Shown: piece after piece, positions 35,969-47,571 of the stretch | Layout of the letters: each line of letters opens with the position of its first letter | Numbering within the stretch: position 1 is the stretch's first letter | Assembly: GCF_024679095.1 (NCBI RefSeq) | Contig: NW_026111662.1 | Span: forward strand, 251,990-315,989 | Direction: 5' to 3' | Length of the DNA stretch: 64,000 bases | Source: Eriocheir sinensis | Taxonomy: Eukaryota; Arthropoda; Malacostraca; Decapoda; Varunidae | Notes under the pieces: generated by a model | Databases searched by the model: none | Told to the model about the DNA's origin: nothing | What the model saw: only the letters and a program-made list of their open reading frames with translations | Translations under genes and position numbers: made by a program

Positions 35969-36116
35969 GTGAGTGTGTCGTGGCATGTGTTGTGTGCGGG
36001 CTGCTCCTGGCTTCTTCTGGGAATGGTTAGGTTATGGTAAGGTTAGATAGATAGATCGATGGATAGATACAAAGCTGGTTTAATAGGTAATATAGACAGA
36101 TATACAGGCTAAGTAA

Positions 36117-37915
36117 TTATATATAGATTTACATATATTTACATAGATTTACATAGAAAATCAGACCACACAGACCCCATGGTCCAGACTAGGTGGTCTG
36201 TCCTTAAACCTAAGTGATTTTACATTAATCACAAAGCTCCTAAACGTTGCATTTCTACTCTAGTTGATTATTTTTGAAGGAGTCAATCGTGTTACACTGG
36301 ACCACTGATGGTGGAAGCTTATTCCATTCTCGCACTACAACGTTGGTGAAGAAAAATTTGGTGCAGTCTGAATTTACTTGTCTACATCTGAGTTTTACGC
36401 CATTGTTCCTCGTGCGCAAAGTGTCATCGATCATAAACAATGTTGATCTGTCTACATTCGTGAAACCATTAAGTATTTTAAAACATTCGATCAGTTTTCC
36501 TCGGAGGCGACGTTTCTCAAGAGAGAACCTGTTAAGGGTAGAAAGCCTTTCTTCGTAGGATTTGTTGCGCAAGGAAGGGATCATTTTCGTTGCCCGACGC
36601 TGAACACCTTCTAATTTAGCAATATCCTTTGCATGGTGGAAGACCAAAACTGTACCGCATATTCCAAGTGGGGTCTGACTAAACTGTTGTAGAGCGGGAG
36701 TATTACATCTTTATTCTTGAATACAAAGTTTCTTTTAATGAAGCCCAACATTCTGTTCGCTTTATTTGCTGCATCGATGCATTGCTGTGAGAATTTGAGG
36801 TTTGACGCGATTTTGACCCCCAAGTCCTTGACGCATTGAACGCTTTTGAGTTTAACGCCGCGCATTTCGTATTCGAACTTCTTATTCCTCGTTCCAACTT
36901 GAAGGACCTGGCACTTGTCTACGTTAAAGGGCATCTCCCATCTATCCGACCAAGCTGAAATTTTGTGCAAATCCTCTTGGAGGCTTTGCCTGTCTTCGTC
37001 AGTCAGAACCGAGTTACCAATCTTTGTGTCGTCTGCAAATTTACTAATGCGGTTATTGAGTCCAACATCCACGTCGTTGATGTAAATAATGAAGAGCACT
37101 GGGCCAAGAACCGAGCCCTGAGGGACGCCACTAGTGACAGGCTCCCACTCTGAGTTAAATCCGTCAATCACTACTCTTTGTTGTCTGTTGCTCAACCAAT
37201 TCGCGATCCATTGGTTTACTTGACCGTCAATACCTATTTGCTTTAATTTGTAAAGTAATTTATGATGCGGGACTTTATCAAACGCTTTCTGGAAATCAAG
37301 ATAGACTACGTCCAGTGATTTGGTTACGTCATAAACAGTGAAGAGGTCGTTATAAAAAGTTAATAGGTTTGATAGGCAGGATCTTTTGTTTCGGAAGCCA
37401 TGTTGTGAGTCCCCAATCAATGAGTGGCTTTCAAGGTAACTCACAATTTTGTATCTAATTATGCCCTCAAGTAGCTTACCTACAACCGAAGTTAGACTAA
37501 TGGGCCTGTAATTACCTGGTACTTTTTTGTCTCCTTTCTTAAAAATCGGTGTCACGTTAGCCTTTTTCCAATCTGAAGGGACGATGCCTTGTCGCAAGGA
37601 CATATTGAATACGGTTGTGAGGGAGGAGAGTATTTCGCTCTTTGTTTCTTTCAGCAGAGTTGGATATACTTTGTCAGGTCCAGGACTTTTATTTGTTTTA
37701 AGTGATTTGAGGGCTGTAAGGACTTCATCGGGTTTTATTTCAAAGTTAGACAATGCATGCTCGGGATTTACATTAGTACTGGTGTTGGTGGTGGTGGCGG
37801 GAGGACTGTTATTATTAAACACCGAGGAAAAGTAATTGTTTAATAGGTTTGCAACGTGTTGGCTGTCAGTCACTAGTGCACCGTCGCTGTTTGTTAAAGG
37901 TCCAATTCCACTTCT
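36117..37915 (-). mobile_element. CR1-C retrotransposon, longest copy
   Basis: The minus-strand copy starts within the region before the RT (RSGIGPLTNSDGALV) and ends with a 3' UTR containing CATGGGGTCTGTGTGGTCTG. The tail is ATGTAAATCT-like repeats (36,117-36,160 on the plus strand). The endonuclease is missing by 5' truncation. GATA-type repeats lie on both sides (36,043-36,066 and 37,944-37,975). Confidence 0.88.
36255..37873 (-). pseudogene. CR1-C reverse transcriptase, nearly intact core
   Basis: The main frame (37,873-36,611, 420 codons) runs from VTDSQHVANLLNNYFSSVF. It continues through NKSPGPDKVYPTLLKE, NVTPIFKKGDK, NYRPISLTSVV, LDFQKAFDKVPHH, SGVPQGSVLGP and FADDTKIG to RPHLEYAVQFW, so every RT motif including the catalytic FADD is present. 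A frameshift near 36,640 moves the C-terminus (LEGVQRRATKMIP..WNKLPPSVVQCNTIDSF) to another frame, and a second lesion at its end changes the last residues. The ATG is arbitrary because upstream residues are in frame. This gives the clearest RT sequence of the CR1-C family. Confidence 0.9.
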
Positions 37916-37939
37916 GATAGATAAGTAGACAGAGATAGC

Positions 37940-38040
37940 GTGAAATATATAAATAGATAGATAGATAGATAGACATAATATACAGATAGATATAGAGATA
38001 GATAATAAATAAATATATATAGACAGATAGATATAAGAGT
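37940..38040. repeat. (GATA)n and AT-rich microsatellite
   Basis: TAGA repeats at 37,944-37,975, then mixed ATAGA/TATAT sequence, adjoin the 5' boundary of the CR1-C copy. Confidence 0.9.
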
Positions 38041-38364
38041 GTGTATGTTTGTTGGTTTGTTAGTATCTGTGTATGTGTGTTGGGGGGGGCGGGGGTAGGA
38101 ATTTTCCCGGCATCATTAATATAGTTATATTCATCAAAGCGCCTCATAAACAATATTTATTTATACTACTTTAACTCGTTAAAAAAATTATAGGTATTTT
38201 TTCATCGGGTTTCCATTATTCAAAGTTTCCCCCCAAAACAATTCTGGATTAATTTATTAGTACGTGCTCATTAGCCTTTATTTTTCGACCTGTTTTGCCT
38301 TGTGTTGCTAGCTGTGGCCTTCTGTCTGTTAGCGCCTCTGCTGTCGTCTATAAGAAGACATTTG
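38041..38364. other. AT-rich unassigned sequence
   Basis: No recognised coding or repeat content. Confidence 0.4.
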
Positions 38365-38838
38365 GGTCTGAATTCTCAGACGCTTTCGGCTCTCGCAGCG
38401 TCTAATTCTCAAGGCCACAAAGGAGATTAGTCGGGTTCTCATGTATGTGTTTCTTATTCATCGTGCAGAAGCCTTGTCCATCTACCATTAGGCTCGCTGA
38501 ACTACCTATGGAAATACTAACACTGTCTCAATCAAAGCCTTATCAAATGTGGATGTGTAAGCCAAGAAAGGTTTTAGTGTCTTTTCCACGTTCATGGTCA
38601 AACTGTCATTAGGATCGTAAAACTAAACATGGAAATACTAACACAACCTATATCAAAGCCTTATCAAGTGTGGGTGTGCCCTGAAAGGTTTGATAATGTG
38701 TCATTTTCACACTCATGGCGCAGAGGCCTTGTGAAACTATCACTAAGCTCTTAAAATTAACCATGGAAATACCAACACAGACTCTACCAAAGCCTTATCA
38801 AGTGTGGGTGTGTAGGCCCTGAAAGGTTTGAGAACACG
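38365..38838 (+). mobile_element. M1 element expanded by three internal tandem units
   Basis: The left end is GGTCTGAATTCTCAGACGCT and the right end AAAGGTTTGAGAACACGGCC. Inside, a segment of about 115 bp with ATGGAAATACTAACAC, CAAAGCCTTATCAA(A/G)TGTGG and TGAAAGGTTT is present three times, so the element is about 475 bp instead of 200. Confidence 0.75.
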
Positions 38839-39600
38839 GCCGTAGCTGGAGAGACTCAGAATCCCTATAGGTAAGCAGACTGTCATGCTCTGGGTATCTC
38901 GTTCTCTGCCCAGAGGCGCTGTTTTAAATTCATAAAAGTTTCAAAAGACGAAAGAGTCTGAATTGCTTGCGAAGTTTTCCCTACGCTCAATTTGACCTTC
39001 CTTTGATGCAAGGAAAACATATATAAATAAAGGCAGTGAGGCGCATTCTTTCCTCTCCTAAGTCTCTGTATACACAAGGTCTTCGTTACAGAGAGGCGGA
39101 GCGACGTGGGTTTCAGATTTGAGACTCGATAGATTGCCACTTTGCTACACTGTTGTTGCTTCTCCTCATGCTAAGAACTCCAGTGGAAAACATTTATCTT
39201 CTCCCACAAAACAGTCCATGCATAACCCAGCAACTTCTCCGAGAGGAATTTTGAAACAGGCGAAGTCAGATGCCGACACGTTAAGAATACGGCTTGAATC
39301 AGAGACGCGCACTCAGGGTCACGGCGCTAAGAACAGACCGTCAACAAGTGCCTGTAGGGAGTCCAGTAGCATATATAGAAGACCTTGGATCCGTGTTTAT
39401 AGTCGTGTTTATATTTCCGTCCGAACATATCAGGTAAATTTGACGTTGCAGTAATAGGATGTGAGTGACGCGCAATGCATTTCAAACGTTGTTATTTGTT
39501 GACGTGTTTTTGATGCAGACGTAAATGACTCGCACCTTTTATGTGTTTTGGTTCGTGCAGTGAAAATGACGCAATACGAGCAGTCTTTGTTTAATTGGAG

Positions 39601-39602
<2 letters not shown>
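38839..39602. other. Unassigned sequence with a TATA-like motif
   Basis: A TATATAAATAAAGG motif lies at about 39,020 on the plus strand, but no initiator or recognisable coding sequence follows. A 111-codon frame at 39,119-39,454 has no identified domain. Confidence 0.35.

Positions 39603-39670
<68 letters not shown>
39603..39670. repeat. (CT)n microsatellite, 5' flank of a CR1-C copy
   Basis: About 68 bp of perfect CT directly joined to CR1-C coding sequence at 39,671. An open frame runs through it as Leu-Ser repeats, an artefact. Confidence 0.98.
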
Positions 39671-39673
<3 letters not shown>

Positions 39674-40427
39674 ATTACGAAATGCGCGGCGTTAAACTCA
39701 AAAGCGTTCAATGCGTCAAGGACTTGGGGGTCAAAATCGCGTCAAACCTCAAATTCTCACAGCAATGCATCGATGCAGCAAATAAAGCGAACAGAATGTT
39801 GGGCTTCATTAAAAGAAACTTTTTATTTAAGAATAAAGATGTAATACTCCCGCTCTACAACAGTTTAGTCAGACCCCACTTGGAATATGCGGTACAGTTT
39901 TGGTCTCCCCACCATGCAAAGGATATTGCTAAATTAGAAGGTGTTCAGCGTCGGGCAACGAAAATTATCCCATCCTTGCTCAACAAATCCTACGAAGAAA
40001 GGCTTTCACCCTTAACATGTTCTCTTGAGAAACGTCGCCTCCGAGGAAAACTGATCGAATGTTTTAAAATACTTAATGGTTTCACGAATGTAGACAGATC
40101 AACATTGTTTATGATCGATGACACTTTGCGCACGAGGAACAATGGCGTAAAACTCAGATGTAGACAAGTAAATTCAGACTGCACCAAATTTTTCTTCACC
40201 AACGTTGTAGTGCGAGAATGGAATAAGCTCCCATCATCAGTGGTCCAGTGTAACACGATTGACTCCAAAAATAAGCTCGACCGTCACTTCCTTCAACTTA
40301 ATATCAACTAGAGTAGAAATGCAACGTTTTGGAGTCTTCTGATTAATGTAAAATCACTTAGGTTTAAGGACAGACCACCAAGTCTGGACCATGGGGTCTG
40401 TGTGGTCTGACTTTCTATCTATGTAAA
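39671..40427 (+). mobile_element. CR1-C retrotransposon 3' end with open C-terminus
   Basis: It starts in FDYEMRGVKLKSVQCV and remains open through RNFLFKNKDVILPLYNSLVR, LEYAVQFWSPHHAKDIAKLE and WNKLPSSVVQCNTID to the end, LDRHFLQLNIN, with its stop at 40,311. It has only the C-terminal third of ORF2 and no RT catalytic residues. The 3' UTR (CATGGGGTCTGTGTGGTCTG, TATGTAAATCT) runs directly into CT repeats at 40,428. Confidence 0.92.
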
Positions 40428-40472
40428 TCTCTCTCTCTCTCTCTCTCTCTCGCACGCACGCACGGACGCACG

Positions 40473-40554
<82 letters not shown>
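40428..40554. repeat. (CT)n-(CGCA)n-(CA)n microsatellite, 3' flank of CR1-C
   Basis: CT to 40,451, then GCACG variants, then CA to 40,554. Confidence 0.97.
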
Positions 40555-40555
<1 letters not shown>

Positions 40556-40759
40556 GGAACGTGGCAATATTTCAAAGGGATGGAATGAAGTGGATTGTGA
40601 TGATTCGTCTTTTAAGAATCAGTAACAAGAGTGCTCCTTTTTTTTCCTTCATGAACATTTTCTTTTTTCATTTTATTGTTAACTCATGATGGAGTCAGTT
40701 ATATAGATTTTCAAGTTCTGTGTTGTAGATTTTCCCTAGTCTTCCTTCCTTGTTAACTT
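40555..40759. other. Unassigned sequence
   Basis: No recognised feature. Confidence 0.4.
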
Positions 40760-40935
40760 AGGATCTAGTAGTCAGTGTTACAGTTTATACACGGTTACTT
40801 TACATACGGTCTTCTTCCTCAGCATGTCACTGAACCGTTGTGGAATGCAGTCGTTGTAGTCTTAGATAGTCGTAGTTTATACACGATTATTTTATATACG
40901 GTCCTCTTCCTCTGCATGTGACAGTGGACCGTTAT
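40760..40935. repeat. 92-bp tandem duplication
   Basis: AGTTTATACACG is at 40,782 and 40,874, each followed by TACGGTC, CTTCCTC and GCATGT, the last again 92 bp apart. Confidence 0.85.
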
Positions 40936-40945
40936 GGGCAGCAGT

Positions 40946-41300
40946 TTGGGGAGGCGGTGGCTGAATCGACAGAGTAACAGCACCGCGTTCAGGAGGACGC
41001 GAGTTCAATCCCCGCCCGGTGCCACCAAGCTGGGATTTTTCAGCCGCCGCCGAGTGGCTTAAAACTACCCACATGCTGTCCAGAAGACCACCTATCAACC
41101 CGGACTCTAGATTCTAGGATTAAAGATGAGCTCCGGGAGGGCAGCATGAGCCAATGCAAGATGGCGCCACTATAAACACTCGCCTGCGCCAGAACGGGCT
41201 AGGCCGACCATCAGGACCCACCGGGAAGAACTTAGGCCGACCATCAGGCCACACCTGGAAGAAGCCTACCGGCTCTATAGGCCGCGAATATAAAAGTCGT
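40946..41300 (+). mobile_element. tRNA-derived SINE, second copy
   Basis: The tRNA-like head has an A-box-like TGGCTGAATCG at 40,958 and a B box GAGTTCAATCCCC at 41,001, followed by a GCCACCA end. The body shares GGGAGGGCAGCATGAGCCAA and AAGCCTACCGGCTC with the copy at 29,605. The two box motifs imply transcription by RNA polymerase III. The 3' boundary toward CR1-D is uncertain. Confidence 0.75.
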
Positions 41301-41377
41301 GTTAGGCTCATATAGGGCGCCATATTGCCGACGACCCATTAGCCGAGGAGCGATGGTGAGAGGCCTCCACTGAGACT

Positions 41378-42250
41378 GTGACCTCTCCAGACGACCCTCC
41401 TGCTTCACGGGAGGACGTGTTACCTGCCTCACAGGTTGACTCCCAGCCTGCCTCACAGGCTAACCCCCAGCCTGCCTCACAGGCTAACCCCCAGCCTACC
41501 TCACAGGCTAACCCTCAGCCTGCCTCACAGGACAACTTCCAGCCTGCCCCACCTAACGCTTCTCTTCCTGCTTCACAGGATGCGGGTTCCAACCTGTAAG
41601 GAATGGAGCCAAACCGAAGCAGGCAACCAAGGATTTACTGACCCCCACTACCTTCAATAGGTTCCAGGTGCTGGCAGACACCATGGAGGATGAGTTCGAG
41701 ACTCGCCTAGTTGGGGACTCCATGGTGCGTGGCCAGCTGGTTGAGTTCTGTGGTCGTTCATCAAACGGCCGCAGAAAACGTTACTGCTATCCAGGTGCCA
41801 GACTGGACGACATCACTGCAGCGTGCGATGATGTCACGAGAAATGCCGACCGAAACACCCTCTTTGTCATTCACGCGGGGACGAATGACGGAAAGACAAC
41901 CCTGTCTGAGGAACTGCTTGAGAAATACCGCCGCATGATCAAGCAGTATAAACGTAAAACGGATACCAGTAACATCATAATCTCAGGAATCCTCCCGAGG
42001 GTCGGTGCCTAATCTAACTTTTACAGTAAGGCCTTCAGCACAAACAACAGACTTCAGTCCTTTTGCTCACAAGAAAACGTCCAGTTCGCTAACTTGTGGA
42101 ACAATTTTTACTACGATTCAGACTTGTTCCTTCCTGATGGCATTCACTTAAACCCTGTTGGAGCAGCCCGTTTCGGAGGCTGCTCTGTGACAAAGTGGCT
42201 CTTCGAAAGCCAAAACGCGGAGGCGAGAACACCAGCAGCTCCACCGTAAG
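41378..42250 (+). pseudogene. CR1-D ORF1: Gln/Pro/Ser repeats and SGNH esterase, broken
   Basis: An N-terminal frame to 41,599 contains 9-residue repeats of the type QPASQANP, encoded by a 27-bp tandem repeat. From 41,668 the frame encodes the esterase: RLVGDSMVRGQLVEFCGRSS, VIHAGTND and NIIISGILPRVGA. A stop at 42,010-42,012 interrupts it, after which FANLWNNF and LPDGIHLNPVGAARF follow in frame. The catalytic Ser (GDS), Asn (GTN) and Asp/His (DGIH) are all recognisable. As in CR1-A, this would act in the element's RNA-protein particle. Lesions make it non-functional. Confidence 0.85.
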
Positions 42251-45078
42251 GGTGCACTCAACCCGCAAAACTCCCGACTCGAATCACATTAAAGCTTGCT
42301 ATGTAAACGCTCGTAGCCTACGTAACAAATTTGAAGACTTAGAAGTCCTCGCAGCTGCAAATCATTATCACATCATCGGAGTCACAGAATCTTGGATAGA
42401 CACTTCAAATAGAGATTTCATTGCGGAATATAGATTACCGGGTTATACCATTTTAGTCATGAAAGAGAGAACAGACAGGGTGGAGGCGTTATCTTTATAT
42501 CCACAACTCTCTCCATCCAATATCCGTGAAAACAGATATTATAACCAATGTAGACACGGTCTTCATTGAAATTAAAATAAATCTCGTAAAATAGTAATTG
42601 GACTTATCTACAGACCGCCAAGGCAGACTTTTGATATCGACCACGCATTAAGTGAATTATTATTAGAAACAAGTAGCAGTTGCGAGGCAGTAATTGTTGG
42701 GGACTTTAACTTGCCAGTGAAAAGATGGGTGAACCGTTGAACTGTCATCAGGGCTCGACCTGTACACAAATTTACTAGAAAGTGATTTACATCAGCACGT
42801 TCAAGAACCGACTCGGGAAAATAATATACTTGACCTTATATTATCAACGACAGCTGATCTAGTTAACGAAGTAAATGTTGGTCCAATTTTTAGTTCTAGC
42901 GATCACCGAACAATCACATTCAGCATCAATATGAAAGAAAGTAAAGTAACTCCTAGTAAAGAAAAGGTGCCTGATTATCAGAGAGCGAATTTCGTAAGAC
43001 TCCGATCAATTCTAAATAATTCTGACTGGACTGAAATCACGGCGGAAACAGATATTGATAAATCTTGGGGGGCCTTCACCACAATATTGAACAAAGCCAT
43101 AAGCATATGCGTACCCTATCGTAACAGACGTTCAGCTTCTAAGAAGAAACCCAAATGGTGGAATAACGAAATTCAAAATAGCCTATCTCCTAAAAAACGC
43201 GTATACAGTAGGTACATATCATCTCAGAGCGAGGCTGACAAACTAGAGTTGGACAGAATTCGCCGCGAAACCAAGAAATTAATAAAACGAAGCAAGAAAA
43301 ATCTTGAAGAATATATAGCGGAAACAAGTAAATCTAATCCTAAATATTTTTTTAGCTATGTAAATAATAAAAAGTCACTCACTTGTGGTATCGGACCGCT
43401 TGCTAATGAAAATGGTAACCACACGAACGATGAAAATGAAATGGCTACAATCCTAAATAACTTTTTCGCATCCGTATTTACCGACGAAGATTGTTTATCA
43501 CCTCAACCGCCGGAGGTTAGAAGGACCGAAAAGATGTTAAGTGGCGTGCTCATCGTAGAAAGTGACATTTTACGCACAATTGAAAAGATTAAAGTAAGCA
43601 AAGCTCCTGGTCCAGACAAAATTACCCCTAGGGTCTTAAAAGAAATCAAACATCAAATTTGTAAACCGCTCTCCATCATATTCAATAAATCTTTAACAGC
43701 TGGAAAAGTTCCGTCGGATTGGAAACTTGCAAATGTCACACCAATTTTCAAAAAGGGGGACAAGTCTCATCCAGGAAACTATCGACCAATTAGCCTGACA
43801 TCTATTGTTTGTAAGTTAATGGAGACTATCATTCGCGACAATATGGTGAAATTCTTCGAAGAAAATAATATAATAAATAATTCGCAACATGGCTTCCGTA
43901 GTAAACGTTCGTGTTTGACTAACTTACTTGATTTTTTCACTATATTTTGAGGTGTTCGATGAAAGCAGATCAGTAGATATCATATATCTGGATTTTCAAA
44001 AGGCATTTGATAAGGTCCCCCACCAACGATTGCTCAGCAAACTACTGGCGCACGGTATCTCGGGTAAAATTCACAATTGGCTTACGGACTGACTCTCTGA
44101 GCGGAAACATAGAGTAGCTCTAAACGGTGTTACATCTAACTGGCTCGATGTCAAAAGCGGCGTACCTCAAGGATCAGTGCTTGGCCCCATGCTCTTCTTA
44201 ATTTATGTTAATGATATCGATGATGGGCTCACTTGAAAAGTATAAAAATTTTCTGATTACACAAAATTGCTAGTAAAGTAACTGCGATACTCGACGAAGA
44301 AGCTTTACAATCAGATATAGATCGACTTGCACGTTGGGCCAATCAATGGCAAATGAAATTTAACGTTGAGAAATGTAAAGTGTTGCACATCGGAAAAAAT
44401 AACAATCGCGTTCGGTACGTAATGAATGGCCAACAACTTTCTGCAGTAAGTAAGGAAAAGGATCTTGGAATCACTATATCAAGCGATTTAAAGCCCGGTC
44501 AGCATTGTTCAGAGGTAGTTAAAACTGCAAACAAATTGGTTGGCTTCATCGGACGAGTCTTTAACAATAAATCGGAAAAAGTAATATTAAAACTGTATAA
44601 TTCGTTGGTTCGACCCCGTCTAGAGTACTGTGTACAGTTTTGGTCTCCCTACTACAGAAAAGACATAGAAAAGTTGGAACGGGTCCAACGAAGAGTAACA
44701 AAGATGATTCCTAGGTTGAGAAATTTGTCATATGAACAAAGGCTTAAAGAAGTAAATTTATTCAGCCTATCAAAACGAAGAATGCGAGGCGATCTAATAG
44801 AAGTGTTTAAAATGTTCAAAGGATTCAGTGATATTAATGCGGAAGATTACTTTACAATTGATCGATCAAATAGAACAAGAAGAAATCACAATTTGAAGAT
44901 AAGTGTTAAAATATTCTAGTCGCACGAATCTAAACACTTCTTCTTCAATCGAGTTGTTAATGTTTGGAACTCTCTACCTTGTGATGTCGTTGATAGTACA
45001 ACAGTTACGGCCTTCAAGAATAGATTAGACAAGTGTTTTGAATCCAACCAGCAACTAAGATATTACTCATTATCGTAA
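42195..45078 (+). pseudogene. CR1-D ORF2: endonuclease-reverse transcriptase, broken
   Basis: The endonuclease begins with CYVNARSLRNKFEDLEVL and GVTESWIDTS. Frameshifts near 42,470 and 42,570 precede GLIYRPPRQ and GDFNLPV. From 42,931 a 339-codon frame is clean through PKWWNNEIQ, APGPDKITPRVLKEI, NVTPIFKKGDKS and NYRPISLTSIV. After a frameshift at 43,945 come LDFQKAFDKVPHQRLL, an internal stop and SGVPQGSVLGPMLF. The catalytic motif reads FSDYTK instead of FADDTK, so the active site is destroyed. The C-terminus is open at 44,353-44,919, then a stop precedes FFNRVVNVWNSLPCDVV. It ends at 45,078. Confidence 0.88.
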
Positions 45079-45383
45079 CAACGTTAAGTTCTTTCGAATA
45101 CTGGTGTCCTTGTCCGCTTTTATCGCCCGGTTAGCGGTAGCAGTAATGGTAGTTCTTTCCTCTTTCCTACATAAATTCCATGCAGTTTTTCCATGCTGCA
45201 TGGTTCTTTTTCCTTTCCTGCCAGCTTTGGCTGGAGGGATGGGGGAGTGGGGAGGAGCCTTCGCCTTTGCTGTCCTTCATCTTCCACCTTTGATTAGATA
45301 GTTAGTGTAGCTTGTCACAAACAACCTCGTAAGGACCAGCAGGTCTGCTGTTGTTTGTTCTTCCTTTGTGTTTCTTTGTGTTA

Positions 45384-45951
45384 GCGAGCGAGTGGGTTAA
45401 CAGCTGAGGCTCGCCGGTCCCCCCTGTCTACTGTCCTATCCCCGCTGCCTTCCCCTAACTTTCCTGCCCTTGCTTGTCCTGGTGCTCTTGCCTTCCCTAT
45501 TTTCCTGCCCCCCCCCACTCCTCGTGCAGCCGAATCATCAACTAAGGTCCACCAGCCTGCCCATCCTACTGACTTGTATCCGCTTACTATCCCTAGCCTT
45601 TCTATCCCTAACTGGCTCTATTCCTTCCCTTCCCTGCTTCACGCCGCCCCTCGTACAACCAAATCCCAGCCTACTGTCCTATCTCTCCGCTTCCTATCCC
45701 TATGTGTTCCTTTCCTGTAGCTATTCCTTCCCCTCCTTCCCTTCCCTGTCTTCCGCCGCCCCACGTCCAGGGGAATCATTTGTCTCCAGACTGTTATTGC
45801 CGCGGATAATTGTCGCGGGGGTAACCACTCCGCCCACGTTTTTCACCGGGGCGAGGGCGCGTTAGTTCCACTATTCACAAAGAAACAATTTTAATTAAGT
45901 TTGCTTTGACTGGATTCGCTTAGTTATGAAACGTGTGGCGTGATGTGCTAC
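45384..45951. other. C/T-rich unassigned sequence
   Basis: A CCTT/CCCT-rich stretch with an open Leu/Ser/Pro frame (45,470-45,865). No domain is recognised. Confidence 0.4.
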
Positions 45952-45952
45952 T

Positions 45953-46018
<66 letters not shown>
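45952..46018. repeat. (GT)n microsatellite
   Basis: About 67 bp of near-perfect GT. Confidence 0.97.
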
Positions 46019-46021
<3 letters not shown>

Positions 46022-46299
46022 ATCCATTAAAGTTCGCGGAATTCAGCCCCTTGATGAATAATATCCCGCCGTGCTCACTGTGATGCCGGCGGCTGTACTG
46101 ACTCGCTTGTAATGACAGGAACAAAGAATAGATATCAAACAGTAGGTGTCCGCTTTGATCACGCTGAGTTTTACGCGTGTAAAAACCGTGGCTCAGAGGC
46201 TTTAGCGGCGCGGCACGTGGGCTGAAGAGGCGGAGGGAATAGGAAGAGTAGGAGGAGTTACTGAGCCGTCACTCGCGCGAACTGTCTTGCTTAATAACT

Positions 46300-46520
46300 T
46301 AGGCCCATACTCTTAAACATATCGGCGCAGGCACACATATTTGACACGGTTTTCCTAGGAGTTTTGGGCATTTCCTTGGGTAGCTTTAAAGCCCTGGTGG
46401 TAGTTTGGCCCTTCCTCTGTACCAAGAACCCTAAAAACACTCATTAGAACCTGATTTGCCTCCTTTTTGGCCTTTGGAAATTGTTGATGTGAGGTGTGGA
46501 AGGGTCTGACAGTGCCGACC
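46300..46520 (-). mobile_element. M1 element (minus orientation), nearly full length
   Basis: GGCCCATACTCTTAAACATA at the start, then ATATTTGACACGGTTTTCCT, GCCCTGGTGGTAGTTTGGCC, TGTACCAAGAACC and TTTTTGGCCTTTGGAAATTG. It ends AGGGTCTGACAGTGCCGACC. Confidence 0.8.
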
Positions 46521-46739
46521 TAAGATTTCTCTGTACATGTAAGAAATTGGAGCATCAGGAAGAGGTCAGTATTTACACTTTCTTGCGTTTACTGGTGGAG
46601 TTTCTATTGCTTAATAACTTAGATCTCCTTCTGTATGTGATTGAAACAAGAGGATCAGGGCGAGGTTAATATTTGCAATTTGTACATTTTTTAATCGTCA
46701 TAAGCTTGGATAATAATTTTTAGTGATGACACCCACAAA

Positions 46740-46871
46740 AAAACAACCAATTCCTGCCTCTTCCATCTCATAGACTGATAGAAATACATAGAATAATAGG
46801 CTGATGGAAAGATAGATAAAAAGATTCAGATATCGACGTAATGTGCAGATAGATAAATATAGATAGATGGC

Positions 46872-46935
<64 letters not shown>

Positions 46936-46973
46936 GTCTTCCCCCCCAGACATACACACATATTCACCCGCCT

Positions 46974-47035
<62 letters not shown>

Positions 47036-47094
47036 ACACATACACATACACGTACCCCGTCTTCCCCCCCAGACATACGCACATATTCACCCGC

Positions 47095-47134
<40 letters not shown>

Positions 47135-47135
47135 G
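46740..47135. repeat. Compound GATA-like and (CA)n microsatellites with a duplicated spacer
   Basis: CA tracts at 46,871-46,932, 46,976-47,046 and 47,098-47,130 are separated by two copies of a spacer containing CCGTCTTCCCCCCCAGACAT and ACATATTCACCCGCCT. Confidence 0.95.
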
Positions 47136-47345
47136 AGTATTTGCTGAGTTACCGAATGATGTGAATAACCTTTAGATCTTAAACCTGAAAGACTTTCCTT
47201 CCATGACTTTCTGCACCATCCCGTAAGCCTCTTAAGAACCTGCAGCCTCACCTTGACCCGAACTAAATCACCTCGCCTCTACTTCCTTGTTCAGCCCCTA
47301 AGAACGATCGGGAAGACTTAGTGAATGCGATAGAGGTTTTGCAGC

Positions 47346-47395
47346 TGACGTCATTAGTGGGGGTGCGGGGTCGCGGGCCTGCACGGCCATCTTGG
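47346..47395 (+). promoter_or_regulatory. Promoter-like block upstream of the THAP start
   Basis: A palindromic CRE (TGACGTCA, 47,346-47,353) and a YY1/Pho-type GCCATCTTGG (47,386-47,395) lie within a CpG-containing stretch about 70-120 bp before the THAP ATG. Such motifs are common in TATA-less promoters. Function is inferred. Confidence 0.35.
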
Positions 47396-47463
47396 TGGTC
47401 AGTTATCAAAGCAAACCTTAGTGGCGGCTGCAGAACCTGCAGCACAAGTACTCTGTGTTCGTC

Positions 47464-47571
47464 ATGGGATACGTATGCTGTGTGGTTGGATGTTCTAACC
47501 GACACGGGAGAGATGCTGTGTCATTTAATAGATTTCCAGCGAATCCAGTAGAGCGGGTGTGGGGTTCTTGA
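47464..47571 (+). CDS. THAP-type zinc finger, N-terminal fragment
   Basis: 35 codons from an ATG: MGYVCCVVGCSNR, then residues ending in AVSFNRFP and a tail to the stop at 47,569. The pattern C5-x4-C10-SNR followed by VSF-x-RFP matches the first half of the THAP (C2CH) DNA-binding domain, whose remaining Cys and His would lie 35-50 residues further on. The frame ends before them, so either an intron begins soon after the RFPANPVER segment (a GTGTGG follows) or this is a truncated pseudogene. THAP proteins are sequence-specific DNA-binding factors, and the domain is also found in P-element transposases. It is the only recognisable non-retroelement, non-piggyBac protein start in the window. Confidence 0.5.
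   Translation: MGYVCCVVGCSNRHGRDAVSFNRFPANPVERVWGS

Larger units (their letters stand above)
41301..45383 (+). mobile_element. CR1-D non-LTR retrotransposon, decayed, both ORFs present
   Basis: It contains ORF1 esterase sequence (41,378-42,250), ORF2 endonuclease and RT (42,195-45,078) and a 3' UTR of about 300 bp that ends in TTTGTGTTTCTTTGTGTT, an imperfect tandem tail. The 5' boundary next to the SINE is uncertain. Several stops and frameshifts indicate an older insertion than CR1-A, and the sequence is more AT-rich than CR1-A. Confidence 0.85.

Noticed and set aside
39595..40311. 238-codon protein with an N-terminal Leu-Ser stretch
   Set aside because: The N-terminus is translated CT microsatellite; only the CR1-C C-terminal part is real element sequence.
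40951..41026. Functional tRNA gene
   Set aside because: A and B box motifs are present but the acceptor and arm pairings are poor, and the body matches a second SINE copy.
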